NCBI GenBank assembly: GCA_027627225.1
Contig: CM051029.1
Coordinates: 8,471,426-8,535,425 of the forward strand
DNA length: 64,000 nucleotides
Direction: 5' to 3'
From: Congeria kusceri
Taxonomy: Eukaryota > Mollusca > Bivalvia > Myida > Dreissenidae
Position 1 is the stretch's first letter, and each line of letters opens with the position of its first letter. A model generated the notes under the pieces. It saw only the letters and a program-made list of their open reading frames with translations. It made no database searches and was not told the DNA's origin. Below, piece by piece: positions 1 through 12,160 of this stretch. The position numbers and the translations under genes are program-made.

Positions 1-1685
1 ATTATTGCAGGCTAGACCAGTCACTGTAGGGGAGATCGATCATAACAGCTGATATCAGTCATACAAAAAGAAGTCATGCAGTCATAACAGACGAAATAAA
101 TCATAACAAATGAAATAAATAATTACAGAGGAGATTAATAATACCAGTTGATATCAATTTTAACATGACATACTACAAAACAGATTAGATCAATCGTTCC
201 TGGGGAGTTCATCTATGGTAGGGGAGCACAATGAATATGAGGAACGATAACTGCTTCAGAAAACAATCAAGATATTGGCACGACTTATATGGTGTTGTGT
301 AACCTAATTCAAACTTACAAGGTTAGCTCCCTTGTTAAAAGTTGTGCCATTTTCAACGCGCTGTTCCAAGTTTCCTCACCAAGTATGTTGATTGATTTAA
401 TACTGGTGGTCATCTTAAGATCCACACGGAGTAAGCTTGTCTTGCAATAGTAATGGTATTTCTCTAATGATGATGGATCTTTGTATTTAACACAATTTAA
501 AGTTTACTTCAGTTACATCAATAGACAGGTACTTGTAACAATGATTTTTAAGTGTTCCACATGTATATTCAATAAAATAATCTTATTAAAGTGTATATAC
601 GTATGGAACATTAAAAAATAATTGTTATAAATACCTGTGCCTCAATATATCTTATATGGCCATAGATCTGGCTTCCATAAAATGTTGCTTTAAAAATTTT
701 TTGTTGATTGTGCGCAACATAAAAGTTATGGAGCAACGCCCATAGTTAAGTCTACCAGCAAGTCACCATAAAAACTGCCCAAAACAGCTTTTACATGCAC
801 TACTGAATACATTATTGGATAGATGGATAATTTTTACATCTAGTTAGTATACTTATGAAAAAATACGGTCTCAAACACTTCTTAATTACTGTTTTGTTAC
901 TAAAATGTGGAGGAAATTAGAGCAGGGAAGACATTTGTCAAATGAGAATCTCGCGGGATTTCACGGTCATGTGACTTTATCTATTTTTTAGTAACAGAAC
1001 ATGTGCTGTAACTTTTGTCAAACACAGCCTGAAACAAAAATTACATTTCCTGGATTTTTCATTCACTGTTGATTGTTTTGTGAACACACTATAATTGTAA
1101 TACCTAGTAAAAGAACAGAAAACGAAAACCATGTTTACTATTTGAGCCCGCGACAAGGTCAAGGTTGATCCGAAAATATCCAAATAAAAATAACGTAGTC
1201 ATGTGGTGAAACAACAATGGCGGCGTAATTGTACATTGTGTGCTGATCAGAGTTATTTTCAGGTATTTCGATTCTCAAAACACGCCACAAGTCAAAAGTT
1301 TATATTGACTTACCTGTCTATGTAGTGATTTCCTCCAGAATTTTCAAAATTATGGATTTATAGCGTGACATAAATATGTTACGACTCTGGTTGACTTTCG
1401 AAACAGGGTTGGCTTCAGCGAACACGTCTAGTCAGTACTATATAAACTGTTCGCTGAAGTTTCTTAAGCTAATATGGCCATAGCATGGGACCTCATTCTA
1501 TTGGTACAGCTACACGTTTTGCTGACTAAAAGGCATAGACTAGAGCCTTAGATAATCAGTAACTTATTAAGCTGATCAAATAGTGAGATAGACTGTAATG
1601 ACAATGCGACATAGAACAAATGCTCACATGCATTCCCTGTGAGTCACTTGCACATAAGCACCCCATATTCAGTAGCAAGTCAGTA
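1..1685. other. AT-rich non-coding stretch
   Basis: I see no coding exon, RNA gene or mobile-element terminus here. The sequence is AT-rich with scattered stops in all frames. The only note is a short GC-rich patch near 1215 containing an ATGGCGGC core, the YY1-type motif, without other promoter support. Confidence 0.5.
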
Positions 1686-2390
1686 GGGCACCGCAAATAT
1701 TTTGCGGGTGCCCTATAGTAATCACCCTGTCCGTTCGTCCGTCCATCCGTCTGTCCATCCACATCTTTCATGTTTTTTTTCATAACTGGAAAACCGTTTC
1801 AGCTATTAATTTGAAACTTCATGGGTTAATAGATCTCATTAAGGAGAAGTGCAGTACACAAGAACCATTACTCTGCACTTCATGGTTCTGGAGTTATTGC
1901 ACTTTGTTAATGTTTAATACTTCGTTTTTGGCCTGGAGCATAACTCTTAGACTGTAAGAGGTATTAACTTGAAACTTCACAGGCTGATAGATCTCATTGA
2001 GAAGAAGTGCAGTGCACAAGAACCGTTACTCTGCAATTAATATTTCTGGATTTATTGCCCTTTGTTAATTTTTCATTTTGAGGCGTAGGCAACATTTGCT
2101 TTCAGCTCTCTAACTTAAGAACGATTTGAAATATTTTAATGAAACTTCATCCATAGATACCTTATATCCAGACCTGGCTTGGGATAACATAGGGATGGAT
2201 GGGGTCACTGTCAAGGTCACCGTTACAAAAAATAGCAAAAGGATTTCCGCTTAACTACTCGAGAACCAATGAGCTATTGTAATTCAACTTCATACATGGA
2301 TACCTTTTATTAGTAATTAGGACCCCGCATTTTTTTTTTGCAGATGCCCTATAGTTATCACCCTGTTCTGTCCAACTTTAGCTCACCTGA
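1686..2390. repeat. Dispersed repeat with ~160-bp tandem units (block A)
   Basis: The block opens with a hairpin at 1686-1713 (GGGCACC...GGTGCCC around an AT loop), followed by CCCTATAGTAATCACCC and a GTCCGTCC-type run. Two tandem units follow. Each contains a TGAAACTTCA motif, then 'atagatctcatt', 'gaagtgcagt', and a TTATTGCCCTTTG-type motif; the two 'atagatctcatt' sites lie ~158 bp apart. More diverged units continue to ~2310. The head motif TGCCCTATAGT-ATCACCCTG recurs near 2345. This layout resembles bivalve 'pearl' elements, which have ~160-bp core repeats and have been related to Helitron-like elements. No transposase ORF is present, so it is presumably non-autonomous. Boundaries are approximate. 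Confidence 0.6.
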
Positions 2391-5300
2391 GCACGAAACA
2401 ACGTGGAGGACAGACTTGCACTGTTTGTGTATAGCCATAAGGTCTCATTTGAGGTCAAATATGGGTCAGATTGGGCCTGTACTTGTGAGTAACAATGAGG
2501 ATTTTAATTTTTCTCCCCCACTTGCAAGTTATGACCCTTTCATTATTTTCCTGTATGTAATGTATAGGGAAAATTCCTTTTGAATGCAACTCCTCCTAGA
2601 GTATCCAACGGATTTTCTTGAAACTTGTCTTCATTGTAGAGGGTAATATGTAGTTTAACAGTATGTGATAAGTACATGAAGATGGGGATTGAATTTTTAT
2701 TAAAATGTACATATATTTTCATTTCCTGTTTTTACTTTACAAATTGACTGACCCTTACCTTCAAACATGCTATTAATCAGGGCCCGAGGTCACCCATGTG
2801 ACAAAATTGTAGTTGTTTCTTAATTGTAATTGATCCGTGAAGTGTATATATAATTGCTTACAAAACTACGAAATGTTGCACGAGAATCTGTTTAAATAGT
2901 GAAAAAAAATAAATAAAAAACATTAAGAACATACAGTGAAAATAACATGCATATCAATCACTACTAGGTACACCCATCATAAGGCTAAAAAAATATATAA
3001 TGATTTGTTTCTCAGCCAGCGCCGCAATGTTTTCTAATGGCCCGCCACGAATTTTATGTAATGCCAAAAAAATAATAATTTACAATTTTTTGACGATCTC
3101 GCACGGGGTTTTATGGAGCAGTCCAGAAATATGTTAATACAAAATAAAATTTAGCAGAAAGTGTTTTTTATGGACATGTTACCTAACAAAATACAAAAAC
3201 TAACTATTGAAATCTGTGAATTATTAACATTTTGGTAATTTGCTATCGTCTATTTTCTGTATGCGATAACTGGTGATGACTCTTGGGTAAACCAACATGT
3301 TTATTACAGTATATTCCTTTCGTACCAAGTGCTTTTGAACAATGCCTTTCGTAAATAAGAAACAGATTTTGGACGAATAAACAACGTAAACATTCATAAG
3401 AACTATTTACTAAAATTACGATGTATTGATTTACATCCCATGGACAGAGGCTTAACAGTAAACGTATCCGCATTTTAAGACAGTGGAAGAAGAATAACCC
3501 GGTAGAGATTTCGGTATTTCCAGTAATTTTCTACCTGTCAGATTTAATTACATAAATTGGATATACGCAAATTGTGAAATACTTTGTAAATTAAAAAAAA
3601 AAAAAATCATGTTTGATTGGGAGCCATTATATATATCGTCTATTTGTTGACTTGAACTTTTGTTTTTTGAAGAAAATCTGTGTCAATACAAGTCCTATGG
3701 AAACAAACAAAAATGCCAGCTGCATTGACAAGTGTTGATTTTCCTTTCCAAAAATTATTGGTGATTTATTGCAAATAATTCCTGTTTTTCACAATCACAA
3801 AAACATGAATAACGAAAAGTTAAATGCTATAAATAGGAGTACTTTAATGCTGATCAATTCGAAGGCACTTGTGTTAATTATGAGCATTCAAACTTTTACT
3901 TCAGCTTCCATAAATGACCGTTTGTGATTAATGGTCCTCCTGAGGTACAACAACTATTGATTGATGCTTGTTGATTGATGATTGAAGCTTGTTGTAACAT
4001 TGTCTGCATGCAAAGCATGCACTGTAGATCGCGGATATTTAGAACACTGTTAATCTGAATTCCTTGTTTTTTCGTCTTTTTTTTTTACTTTAGTTGGATT
4101 TACATTCATAAGGTCATCAATTCGCATTAACTTGTAACAGATTCAGAATGTCAGTGGAAATAATAAATAAGGAAAGATTCACTTTTATATATACAGTTTC
4201 ACGATTGTTGCAACAATAACGCTATCAAGAAATGTTTAATTCAAATAATCATTATTTCGTAGTATTTTTATTGGTCTCGACAATTTCGAAATAACGAGGT
4301 TATACTGTACCAGGTTTTTCAAGGGCAAGCTTTTATGTTGTGGAGCAATAGCGGCGGTCTCTTATGTTATGAAGCAGGACGCAGTTATGCTTAAAACAAT
4401 ACGTAAGACAGTTTCAGTCTTAACGAAATTAGACTCAAAACAATTAATGAATTGTTTCTCAGGCACTTTTCCAAAAAATCATTAGGGAAGGCGATTTTTT
4501 CTTTGTTGGAAGTAATTGATTATTTAACTTTTAAGTCGGTCAATAGCTATAAATAGCAAATGTTTACTTGTTATCTATCCCCGACTATAAAAGTAGTTTT
4601 GTCCTGTCTTGTCTTGAATAAACTTGAAACATGGTCTTGTGTGTGCATTTGTAACCTTTTGAGAAGCACATATAATGCTTGATGTTTTGGCTTCAAGTCA
4701 ACTTTTGACAATGTTCCAGATTAGGAATGTTGCATGATCGAAATAGAAAGTGCTTTGTTTTGTAGTTGCAAATTGTAAATTCTAATATAAAAAGGCTTTC
4801 AAATGTGGATTTCCTGAATATTTATATTGTTCCCAGATTTTGTATAGTTAGTATTGATGAAAATTGTAACTTTCCATTTCACACCATTAAAACAATTGTA
4901 GAGCGATCATATGTTAGCCTGTATAATAAGTGTCACACCCACTTGTTTAATCATTTATCAGTAAGACTATCTAGATGGTGTAAAGCTATCAGGTCGGATA
5001 ACGCTACTTTTCCTACCATCTGGGTTGCAAGTAATAAGGGCGAATCCACCAATGTTGGGATAAAGTTTGAATGCTTTCTACCCGGTGTAATATGTTACTG
5101 CACTTAATATTTTTCACAAATAGATGCATGTTTGTATCATAAAAAAGGACACTTTAAAGGCGTTGAAACAGGATTTGTTGGCATTTCAAATGGTTGTTGA
5201 TCATAAAAACAGACCGATAAAGAAACACTAAAAACTATCATAATTTGGACATTACAGCTTAGGTTCGTACCGCCTATTCCGATCTTTGGACGCTGTGGTA

Positions 5301-5470
5301 AACTCTCGGCATATCCGATTTACTTTGGTCTCCTTTAAATTGGGAGTCAATTCATTTAAAAATAGCAGTGTTGTCGCGTATACACATCTCTATGCAAAGA
5401 CAGTTCACTGCCTAAACTTGTGTTGTCTGCAAATATGAAATGCAGCAAAATAATTCCAAAAATAGGAAAA
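2391..5470. other. Non-coding stretch with repeat-like left end
   Basis: The first ~200 bp (AGCTCACCTGAGC motif near 2380, then a segment open in one frame) looks like further dispersed-repeat sequence. The rest is AT-rich with homopolymer runs such as the A tract near 3595. I find no exon with splice sites and no inverted repeat of note. Confidence 0.4.
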
Positions 5471-5474
5471 ATTT

Positions 5475-5700
5475 GATTTCTAATTCTTCATCATTATCAT
5501 CATATACACAGTCATCGTCATCATCGTTTACTTCATCATTATCATTATCGTGTTCACCATATCACCATTGTCTTATTCTTCATCTTATATATCATTGTCA
5601 TCATCCTCGTCACCGTCGTCATATTCATTATGATCATCAGCATAAGTAGCAACAGCATCGTCGTCTTCATTGCTGTTGTTGTCATAATCACTAGCAATGT
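5475..5700 (+). repeat. Interrupted (CAT/ATC)n microsatellite
   Basis: About 225 bp are dominated by TCA, CAT and ATC triplets with many substitutions, consistent with an old decaying trinucleotide array. It reads as a Ser/His-rich frame only because of the repeat; nothing supports translation. Confidence 0.75.
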
Positions 5701-5810
5701 CATAATTATCACCACATCACCATTTCCATCTTTACAGAGCTCTACTATAATGAACTTATTTACAAATATTAATCCGTGTAATCAATAAATGATTTGGCAA
5801 TTTTAAGGGT

Positions 5811-6985
5811 ACGCTTTTTAGCTCAACTATTACAAGGATAGGTGAGCTTTCCTACTACCCCTGGCGTCGGCGTTTTAATTAGAAAGTCTTGTAACTTCAA
5901 AACTACATAAGTTTTTCACTTGAAACTTGGAATATACCTTTGTCATTCAATCCCAGTGTCAGGGGCAACATTCCCCATAACTCTGTTTTGTATTTTGACA
6001 TAGTTTTTCCCTTTTTCACTTTGATTTTCTGTTTATATTTAAAAGTTTTGTAACTTCAAGAATAAATAAGTTTTTCACTTGAAACTTGGAACTAACCTTT
6101 GACATGAACTCCAGTATCAACATTTTCTATAATACTGTTTTGTATTTTGACAGAGTTATGCTCCTTTTTTCACATAGATTTTCTGGTTACTGTTTATATT
6201 CAAAAGTTTGGTAACTTCAATACTACAAAATCTGTTCACTTGAAACTTGGAATATACCTTCATTATCAACTCTTGTATCCGGATGAATATTCCCAATAAC
6301 CCTATTTTGTATTTTAACAGAGTTATGCCCTTTTTTGACATAGATTTTCTGGTTAAAGTTTATATTCAAAAGTTTGGTAACTTCAAAACTACATAGTTAT
6401 TCACTTGAAACTTGGAACTAACTTTGTCATCAACACTAGTATCAGGGGCAACATAACTCTATTTTGTATTTTGACAGAGTTATGCCCACTTTTCATTTAG
6501 ATTTTCTGTTCAAAATTTATATTCAAAAGTTTGGTTACTTCAAAACTACATAAGTTTTTTACTTGAAACTTGGAACTAACCTTTGTCATCAACTCTTGTA
6601 TCAGGGTCAACATTTCCCATTACTTTGTTTTGTATTTGACAGATTTATGCCCTTTTTCGCATAGATTTTCTAGTTAAAGTTTATATTCAGAAGTTTTTTA
6701 ACTTCAAAACTAGATCAGTTACTCACTTGAAACTTGGAACTAACCTTTGTCATCAACTCTAGTATTAGCGGCAACATTGCCCATAACTCTGTTTTGTAAT
6801 TTCACAGAGTTAGCCAACTTTTTACATAGACTTTATTGTTAAAGTTTTTGTTCCAAAAATTTATATACAATACAAGGCTTCACTTAAAAGTTTTGTATTT
6901 TAACAAGTGTATGCCCCTTCCACTTTCCAAAAATACGTACTAACTGAAATACTTCGAATAGTAGAGCTCTGACAGCTCTTGTTTT
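5811..6985. repeat. Dispersed repeat with six ~160-bp tandem units (block B)
   Basis: The motif TGAAACTTGG recurs at 5921, 6080, 6241, 6406, 6564 and 6728, giving unit lengths of 158-165 bp. Each unit runs GTAACTTCAAAACTACATAA, then ACTTGAAACTTGGAA, then a CAACTC-AGTATCAGGG segment, a TAACTCTGTTTTGTATTTTG segment, TTATGCCC and CATAGATTTTCTGGTT. The block starts after an AGCTCAAC...GGTGAGCT head at ~5820-5855. It ends with a 6-bp hairpin AGAGCT-CTGAC-AGCTCT at 6963-6979 followed by T-rich sequence. The head + variable units + terminal hairpin layout fits a pearl/Helentron-type non-autonomous element; that class assignment is inference. Confidence 0.7.
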
Positions 6986-9115
6986 TATACATACAAGTTT
7001 ACATGAATTTTGTTTTTTATAATCTCAACCTCAACCAAGGCAAGAAGTGTTTTGTCTTGCAATTTGCGTCCAAAGCTGTTTGCCAGATAAACAATGCTTA
7101 TATCAAAATATCCATTTTCAATGAAACTTACATGAATGTCTTGCAAGAGAGCGACAGCATGCAAGATGATATTTTCATGCTCTGTAAGAATTGAAAATAT
7201 GTCAGCAATCTTGGGGTGTTGATATGTTGTTTCTTTTTGATATAAATATGATAATAGTTCATTCATGTCCTCTCATGTTTGCGTGACAGGTATTTTAGTA
7301 TAGTTCTGAAACTTAAAAAATAGTAGTTTTATTTTCAACAGATTCTTTTTTTTTTCATAGAGATCGAGTGTTAGCATTTCTAATTTGTTGTTTGGTGTGC
7401 GTATTTAAATAGGACACAGTATTACTGCGAATCTAAATAGATAATACATTACATGTTATTATTGCTTAAATAAATTTTTCCCACATTTGTTTTAACGTTT
7501 CATATTTATTTGTATTCCATGGTTTGGACAGTTTGGAGAATGCTGTCTGATGCTAGGTTGAAGCTGTCCGAACCATTCACAATTTTTTATGTAGCTATGT
7601 ATTCACAATAAGAACAATGAATGTTGCAAGAAAACTGGATCATTCAAAGCTAAGAAAAGTAACATGAAATTTAAGACTTCAATGTATTTATGTTTTCCGT
7701 TTCAACTTAGCACATTATTTCATACCGATACATATACAGCAATATCTTAGTACAAAAAAATTTTGCTAGTTACTATATCAGTGTTTTTTTTTCACCCATA
7801 GGGTAATGCTGGCAGGGCCCTTCAGGAGAGGAAAATCACGTCGTTTTTGACGAAAAAGGGGAAATTCAGATTCAATACATTCCTATATAATATATTTATA
7901 ACAACATTTTGATTCCCACATTTAGGTGTTATTATGAATACACTAACAGTTTCCATTACACTACAGTAATTTGAATACACAAAGTATTTATTTTATCTGA
8001 TTAACCGATAAGGCGTGTGCATACATAAATACCCAGTTCTACAACACCTTAAATCTTGCTCAATTAAACAGAAATTTAACGAGTGACAAACCTCAATTAA
8101 TATACTCAATACTTAAAACGAAATACAGTTTGCAATTGGTATTGGTCAGTGTTTAACTGATATAATACAGTAACATAATAGTGAAAATATGAGAATTCAA
8201 CACAAGCTATTATGACACTTAACCGTAGGATTTTTATTACATCTTTTAAACATGGTTGTAAAATTATGGTAGGCATATTGATGGAATGTATGTGTTACAG
8301 TTTTACTAAGTTTTATTAGTGGACAAACTGTTAATTTTGCCTATAATCTTACCGTGAGTTGGTCGTTTACAGCGCCAGAAGTAGTTTGTTGCAGTGCTGA
8401 CTGCTTGAACAGAAAGTCTAATTTTGCACCCTTCAATGTTTTTTTTATATCTATTTTCTTTTTGTAAAATTTCGCGTTGTGCGACATTCTGTAGATTCGT
8501 CAATGTTAACGAGACGCTTGCATCGCTATATAACTGGATAAGCAAAGCTTCTAGACGAACTTTAAAAGATGAAACGCTTGCATTGCGGATATGCACATAA
8601 ACCAAGCGTCTAGACATACAAGGGAAGCCACTCGCGTATACGTATTTAAACCACGGCACTCATTATTTTCTCGATTACCTTTGCGTGTTTATCGTGCTTA
8701 TTTTTGCATTTTGCTGTGGGCTTTTTTAAACTTCTGGAGGGGAATTTTTAGTGAAAAATAGGGGAAAACTATATACGTTTTTGGCAGGGGAATGGGGCCC
8801 CAAAATGGCCATAAAAAACACTGTTATATGTATACTTAACTCAAAGTTAAGTAATGTAGTGTTTCAAGTGCCTGTATAAATATGCTATTTGATACAATAA
8901 ATCAATGATGATTGGTTTCTGTTAAAGGGAAATAGCCATTTTAGGTACCCAGGTAATTCAGTGGTAGGTACCCAGGAAGTCAAGTACTGCTTGTCTCACA
9001 AATAATCAGGAAGTGCTCAGTGAACTGAAATTTTCTGATTTCTACATTAATTGCAGTTTAATGAACTATGAAGTTGGTTGTATTTGATGTATACAATGTT
9101 CCTCTGTTATTACAG
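6986..9115. other. AT-rich flank and intron-like sequence
   Basis: No supported gene. A 117-codon frame on the minus strand (8306-8659) and overlapping frames on both strands at 6979-7266 lack splice context and recognisable motifs. The last ~60 bp before 9116 form a pyrimidine-rich tract ending in CAG and serve as the acceptor of the exon that follows. Confidence 0.4.
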
Positions 9116-9227
9116 AGTGTTGAAGGCTACACCTCCGATATCGCCTTTCCATGGGACTGGAACTTTGATGGACCGCCCAGTAATGAGTGCTTTGATGACT
9201 GCCAACTGCAGCCAAACTGCACCCAAG
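9116..9227 (+). CDS. Internal exon of a Cys-rich extracellular protein (PAN/apple-like start?)
   Basis: This is a 112-nt exon candidate with a clean acceptor (pyrimidine tract, TTATTACAG at 9107-9115) and a donor at 9228 (CCCAAG|GTTTGT). In phase 0 it encodes 37 residues plus one base. The segment is much more GC-rich and protein-like than its surroundings: it has WDW, then NFDGPPSNECFDDC, then QLQPNC. The C-x3-C-x5-C spacing with an acidic turn is reminiscent of the first cysteines of PAN/apple domains, but one exon is too short to be sure. Reading through the donor gives an unrelated tail that stops at 9334, which supports splicing. Neighbouring exons were not found within several kb, so the gene must have long introns. 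Function is unknown; a secreted or membrane ectodomain is the inference. Confidence 0.5.
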
Positions 9228-11519
9228 GTTTGTTGCATATGAAAACCTTTATATGCAAACTACCAGGGGTGGCGAAATCTCATATTGCCTTACTCGTCTG
9301 TGTTTTGACAAATACTTTTGCTGCTTGTCTGTAATGTACAGTATTAATAAGTAATTGTGGCGAGATGTCACTTGTCCGTACAGGCTCTGGGACAAGCTGG
9401 GCAATACTGACAATTGATTGCGCAATCCCTGTTTCTATTACTGTGACCAAATTAAAAACCCAGAGTGGGATGATACTATTTCAGTCAGCATAATCAGGTT
9501 ATCATTCACTCTTTCACCTCATCACATGAATTATATCATGTCTTAAAATCACCTGACAGAGTTAGTAAAGGCTCAATGTATCACAGGACGTCTAGAATCA
9601 ACGTCTACAATTGATTATCTTAAAAATGTCGGAGGTCAGATTATTTACGTAAATTATTTATCACAAAGTTAGATATTGGTGATGTGGGTTTAAACTGGTT
9701 CACTGCATCACATACTAACTATTGCAGACTCTGGACTGTGATTGTCCCTATATCTGCTTGAAATGACCTGTGTGTGTCACCAAGCACATGTAACAATAAA
9801 GGGCCAATGCATGTTTTATTATGATGTATCATTTCATTTTACTGATATTTTTGATTGAAAGATTCAGTTTTGTCTCCACAAAAATCTGGGCACATCACTA
9901 ATATTTGTTCCAGGGCTTTTTTACCATTTTGAAAATACGACATATACCCATGAATTTGGGAATTTTAGCATAAATTCGAATAAAATTGGGGGAAAGTATA
10001 ATTGTTTGTTTAATAAAATGTGAAGAATTGTTGATAAAACTACATTTAAAAAAGGAATGTTGTGAATAAAAGCAAATCAGTAAAACGGTTATTACAACTT
10101 CAACAGTATTTTTTTCTGCATTGAACAGCTCTATTTTCAAACATCTAAAAGTCAATCCATCAATTGGGAATTTTGGGAGGCAGATACAGTTTGAAGTTGT
10201 TTGATTAGTTAATATGTTCTAATTTTTTTTTCAGTTTATATATATTTACTTGTGGTGCACCTCTAATAAAGCCTAAGGCCTTTCCTAACACTAGGTAATC
10301 TTGCCCTAAAAGCCCTTTGTAATGTGCATATCTATAGACCTATGTTCTGGCCAATTCATCAACTTTGTATATTCACAATCCGGACAATTGTTCTGAGCAA
10401 TGACAATCGCAAAATACCAGCTGAAAGTGTTTCCATTATTTTATTACTAATTAACACCCCCTAAATCATGATAGGGGGTGGGGGCTATATAACACTCAGT
10501 TTGTCCCGTCCCGCCTAGTCCCGTCGCATCCCGTCCAGTAAAACAGCATGTTATGCTCACGAACCATGACTGTAGGTCAAAGGTCAAGATTATACTTAAA
10601 GGTCAAACATCGAAATTGGCTTTTTGCTTCTCCGAACGTATATATAGGCAGTGAATGGTTCTTGTTTTTTAATCTCTTTACACAAATGTTTTTCTCATTA
10701 AGTCAGCGTGTCTTTCATGAATCAGGTCCATTGGGTAAAGTCAATGCCACATTTCAAGGTCAATGCAGCGTTCGGGAGCAGCCATCCATTTAATCAATAT
10801 TTACAACTACTACTAATAATTTTGCCATGCCGGTAAAAGTCTCTTGGATGACCATTGTTTTAGCTATTTTATCAAATAATTATTAACTACAATAATGAGG
10901 TTATTATGAAACCTTTCCTTTAAAGTGGCATATTGTACAAAAATGTAGATACATAATAAAAACAAAATTTTCCTATTTATCTAGAGTATATTTTTTAAGA
11001 AAAACAAATATATTGATGAAATTGTAGAAAAGGATTTTAGATTTTTCCAGTAGGATTTGAACAGGCCTATACATCATTGCTTCATTTTATTGCAAGCTTC
11101 ACTGAGCTATGTAAACGTTGTAATGTTGTCCATGCCCATAACGGTAAAATATGTACATTTAATTCATTAATTGTACAACAGCTGCTACTAATATTGCAAT
11201 GACCATGAAAGTCTCTTGGATGAACGCTATAACATAAAATCATTTGTCAATTGTTCCTGTAATCAAGAGTATTATTTGCATCAGTGCTTCATTTAATTTT
11301 CTGTCAATGAACTTTTATTTACAAATGTTATTGTCAAATTCCCATCAATTTGTCCCTTTAAATGTTTCCATTTGCAAACCATAACTTGTGTCAAAATTAA
11401 AAAGATGATTGTAAGTACATTTATATTTCAAACATGTACAGTGTGACTTGTGATTATGATAAAAGTCGTATCACTGTAACCTCATGCTGTATGAACGAAA
11501 GCCCGGTGGTGAATTCAGA
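9228..11519. other. Intron-like sequence with one G-rich repeat head
   Basis: Mostly AT-rich. Near 10470-10545 a G-rich stretch (GGGGGTGGGGGCTATATAA) is followed by runs of GTCCCGTCCCG type, matching the head of the ~160-bp-unit repeats seen elsewhere in the window, but I do not see tandem units after it. No further exon was recognised. Confidence 0.4.
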
Positions 11520-11690
11520 CATTCACAGTTCATAGTTCACACTTCACACTTCATAATGCACAATACTGTATACTATATTGTATAATATATTAAACATTTC
11601 GTACTTTACACTTCATAGTTCATAGTTTACACTTCAAAAATCATACTTCGCTCTTCATACTTCATAGTTAACACTCCACTGCAGTCGCAG
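11520..11690 (+). repeat. Degenerate short-unit minisatellite (ACTTCATAGTTCAC-like)
   Basis: Roughly 170 bp consist of imperfect reiterations of 7-9-bp words such as ACTTCAT, AGTTCAT and ACACTTCAC, interrupted by an AT-rich island near 11565-11600. It directly precedes a GGTTTGAGTCCC word at ~11691-11702 that resembles a Pol III B box, so it may be the edge of a decayed SINE. Confidence 0.55.
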
Positions 11691-11719
11691 GTTTGAGTCC
11701 CAGCAATGACAAGTTTTGT

Positions 11720-12160
11720 TTATGCCCCCACTTTAGAGGGGTGGGGGGGTGGGGGCATATAGATCTGTCCGTCCGTTGCGCGTTACTCAAAAGGTATAAC
11801 TGCTATAGTGATAAAACTTTATAAGCATATTCATCTGCCTCGGAACTTGTTCACCTGGGTATTTTGGTGAATTTGTTTTTGACATCTGCGGAGTTATGGC
11901 CCTTTTTATAGCAAAAAATGACATATTTTGGACTTGTGTCGTGTGTAACTCAAAAAGTATTATTGCTAGAGTGTAGGAACTTTATAAACATATTAATCAG
12001 TGTGCTCCAGGGTATTTTGGTGCAGTATTTTTCCACCATCAGTATAGTTATGACCTTTTTTAGCAAAAAGGACAGTTTTGGATTTGTGTCGCGTATAACT
12101 GAAAAGGTATAACTGCTAGACTGATGAAACTTTATTACCAAATTCATCAGCATGTGAACT
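11720..12160. repeat. Dispersed repeat with three ~155-bp tandem units (block C)
   Basis: After a G-rich head (GGGGTGGGGGCATATAG) and a GTCCGTCCG run, the motif AACT(C/G)AAAAGGTATAACTG recurs at about 11786, 11946 and 12098. Units also share 'actttataa-cat-attcatc', 'gggtattttggtg' and 'ttatg-ccttttttagcaaaa'. The design matches blocks A and B although the sequence differs, which suggests related non-autonomous families. No coding capacity. Confidence 0.65.

Noticed and set aside
5811..6985. CRISPR-like or satellite array
   Set aside because: Units are 158-165 bp without spacers, in a eukaryotic context; they are the internal repeats of a dispersed element.
8306..8659. 117-codon frame on minus
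   Set aside because: No homology pattern or splice sites recognised; length is within chance expectation for 64 kb.
11685..11720. SINE B box (GGTTTGAGTCCC)
   Set aside because: No A box at the right distance and no SINE body; too weak to call.
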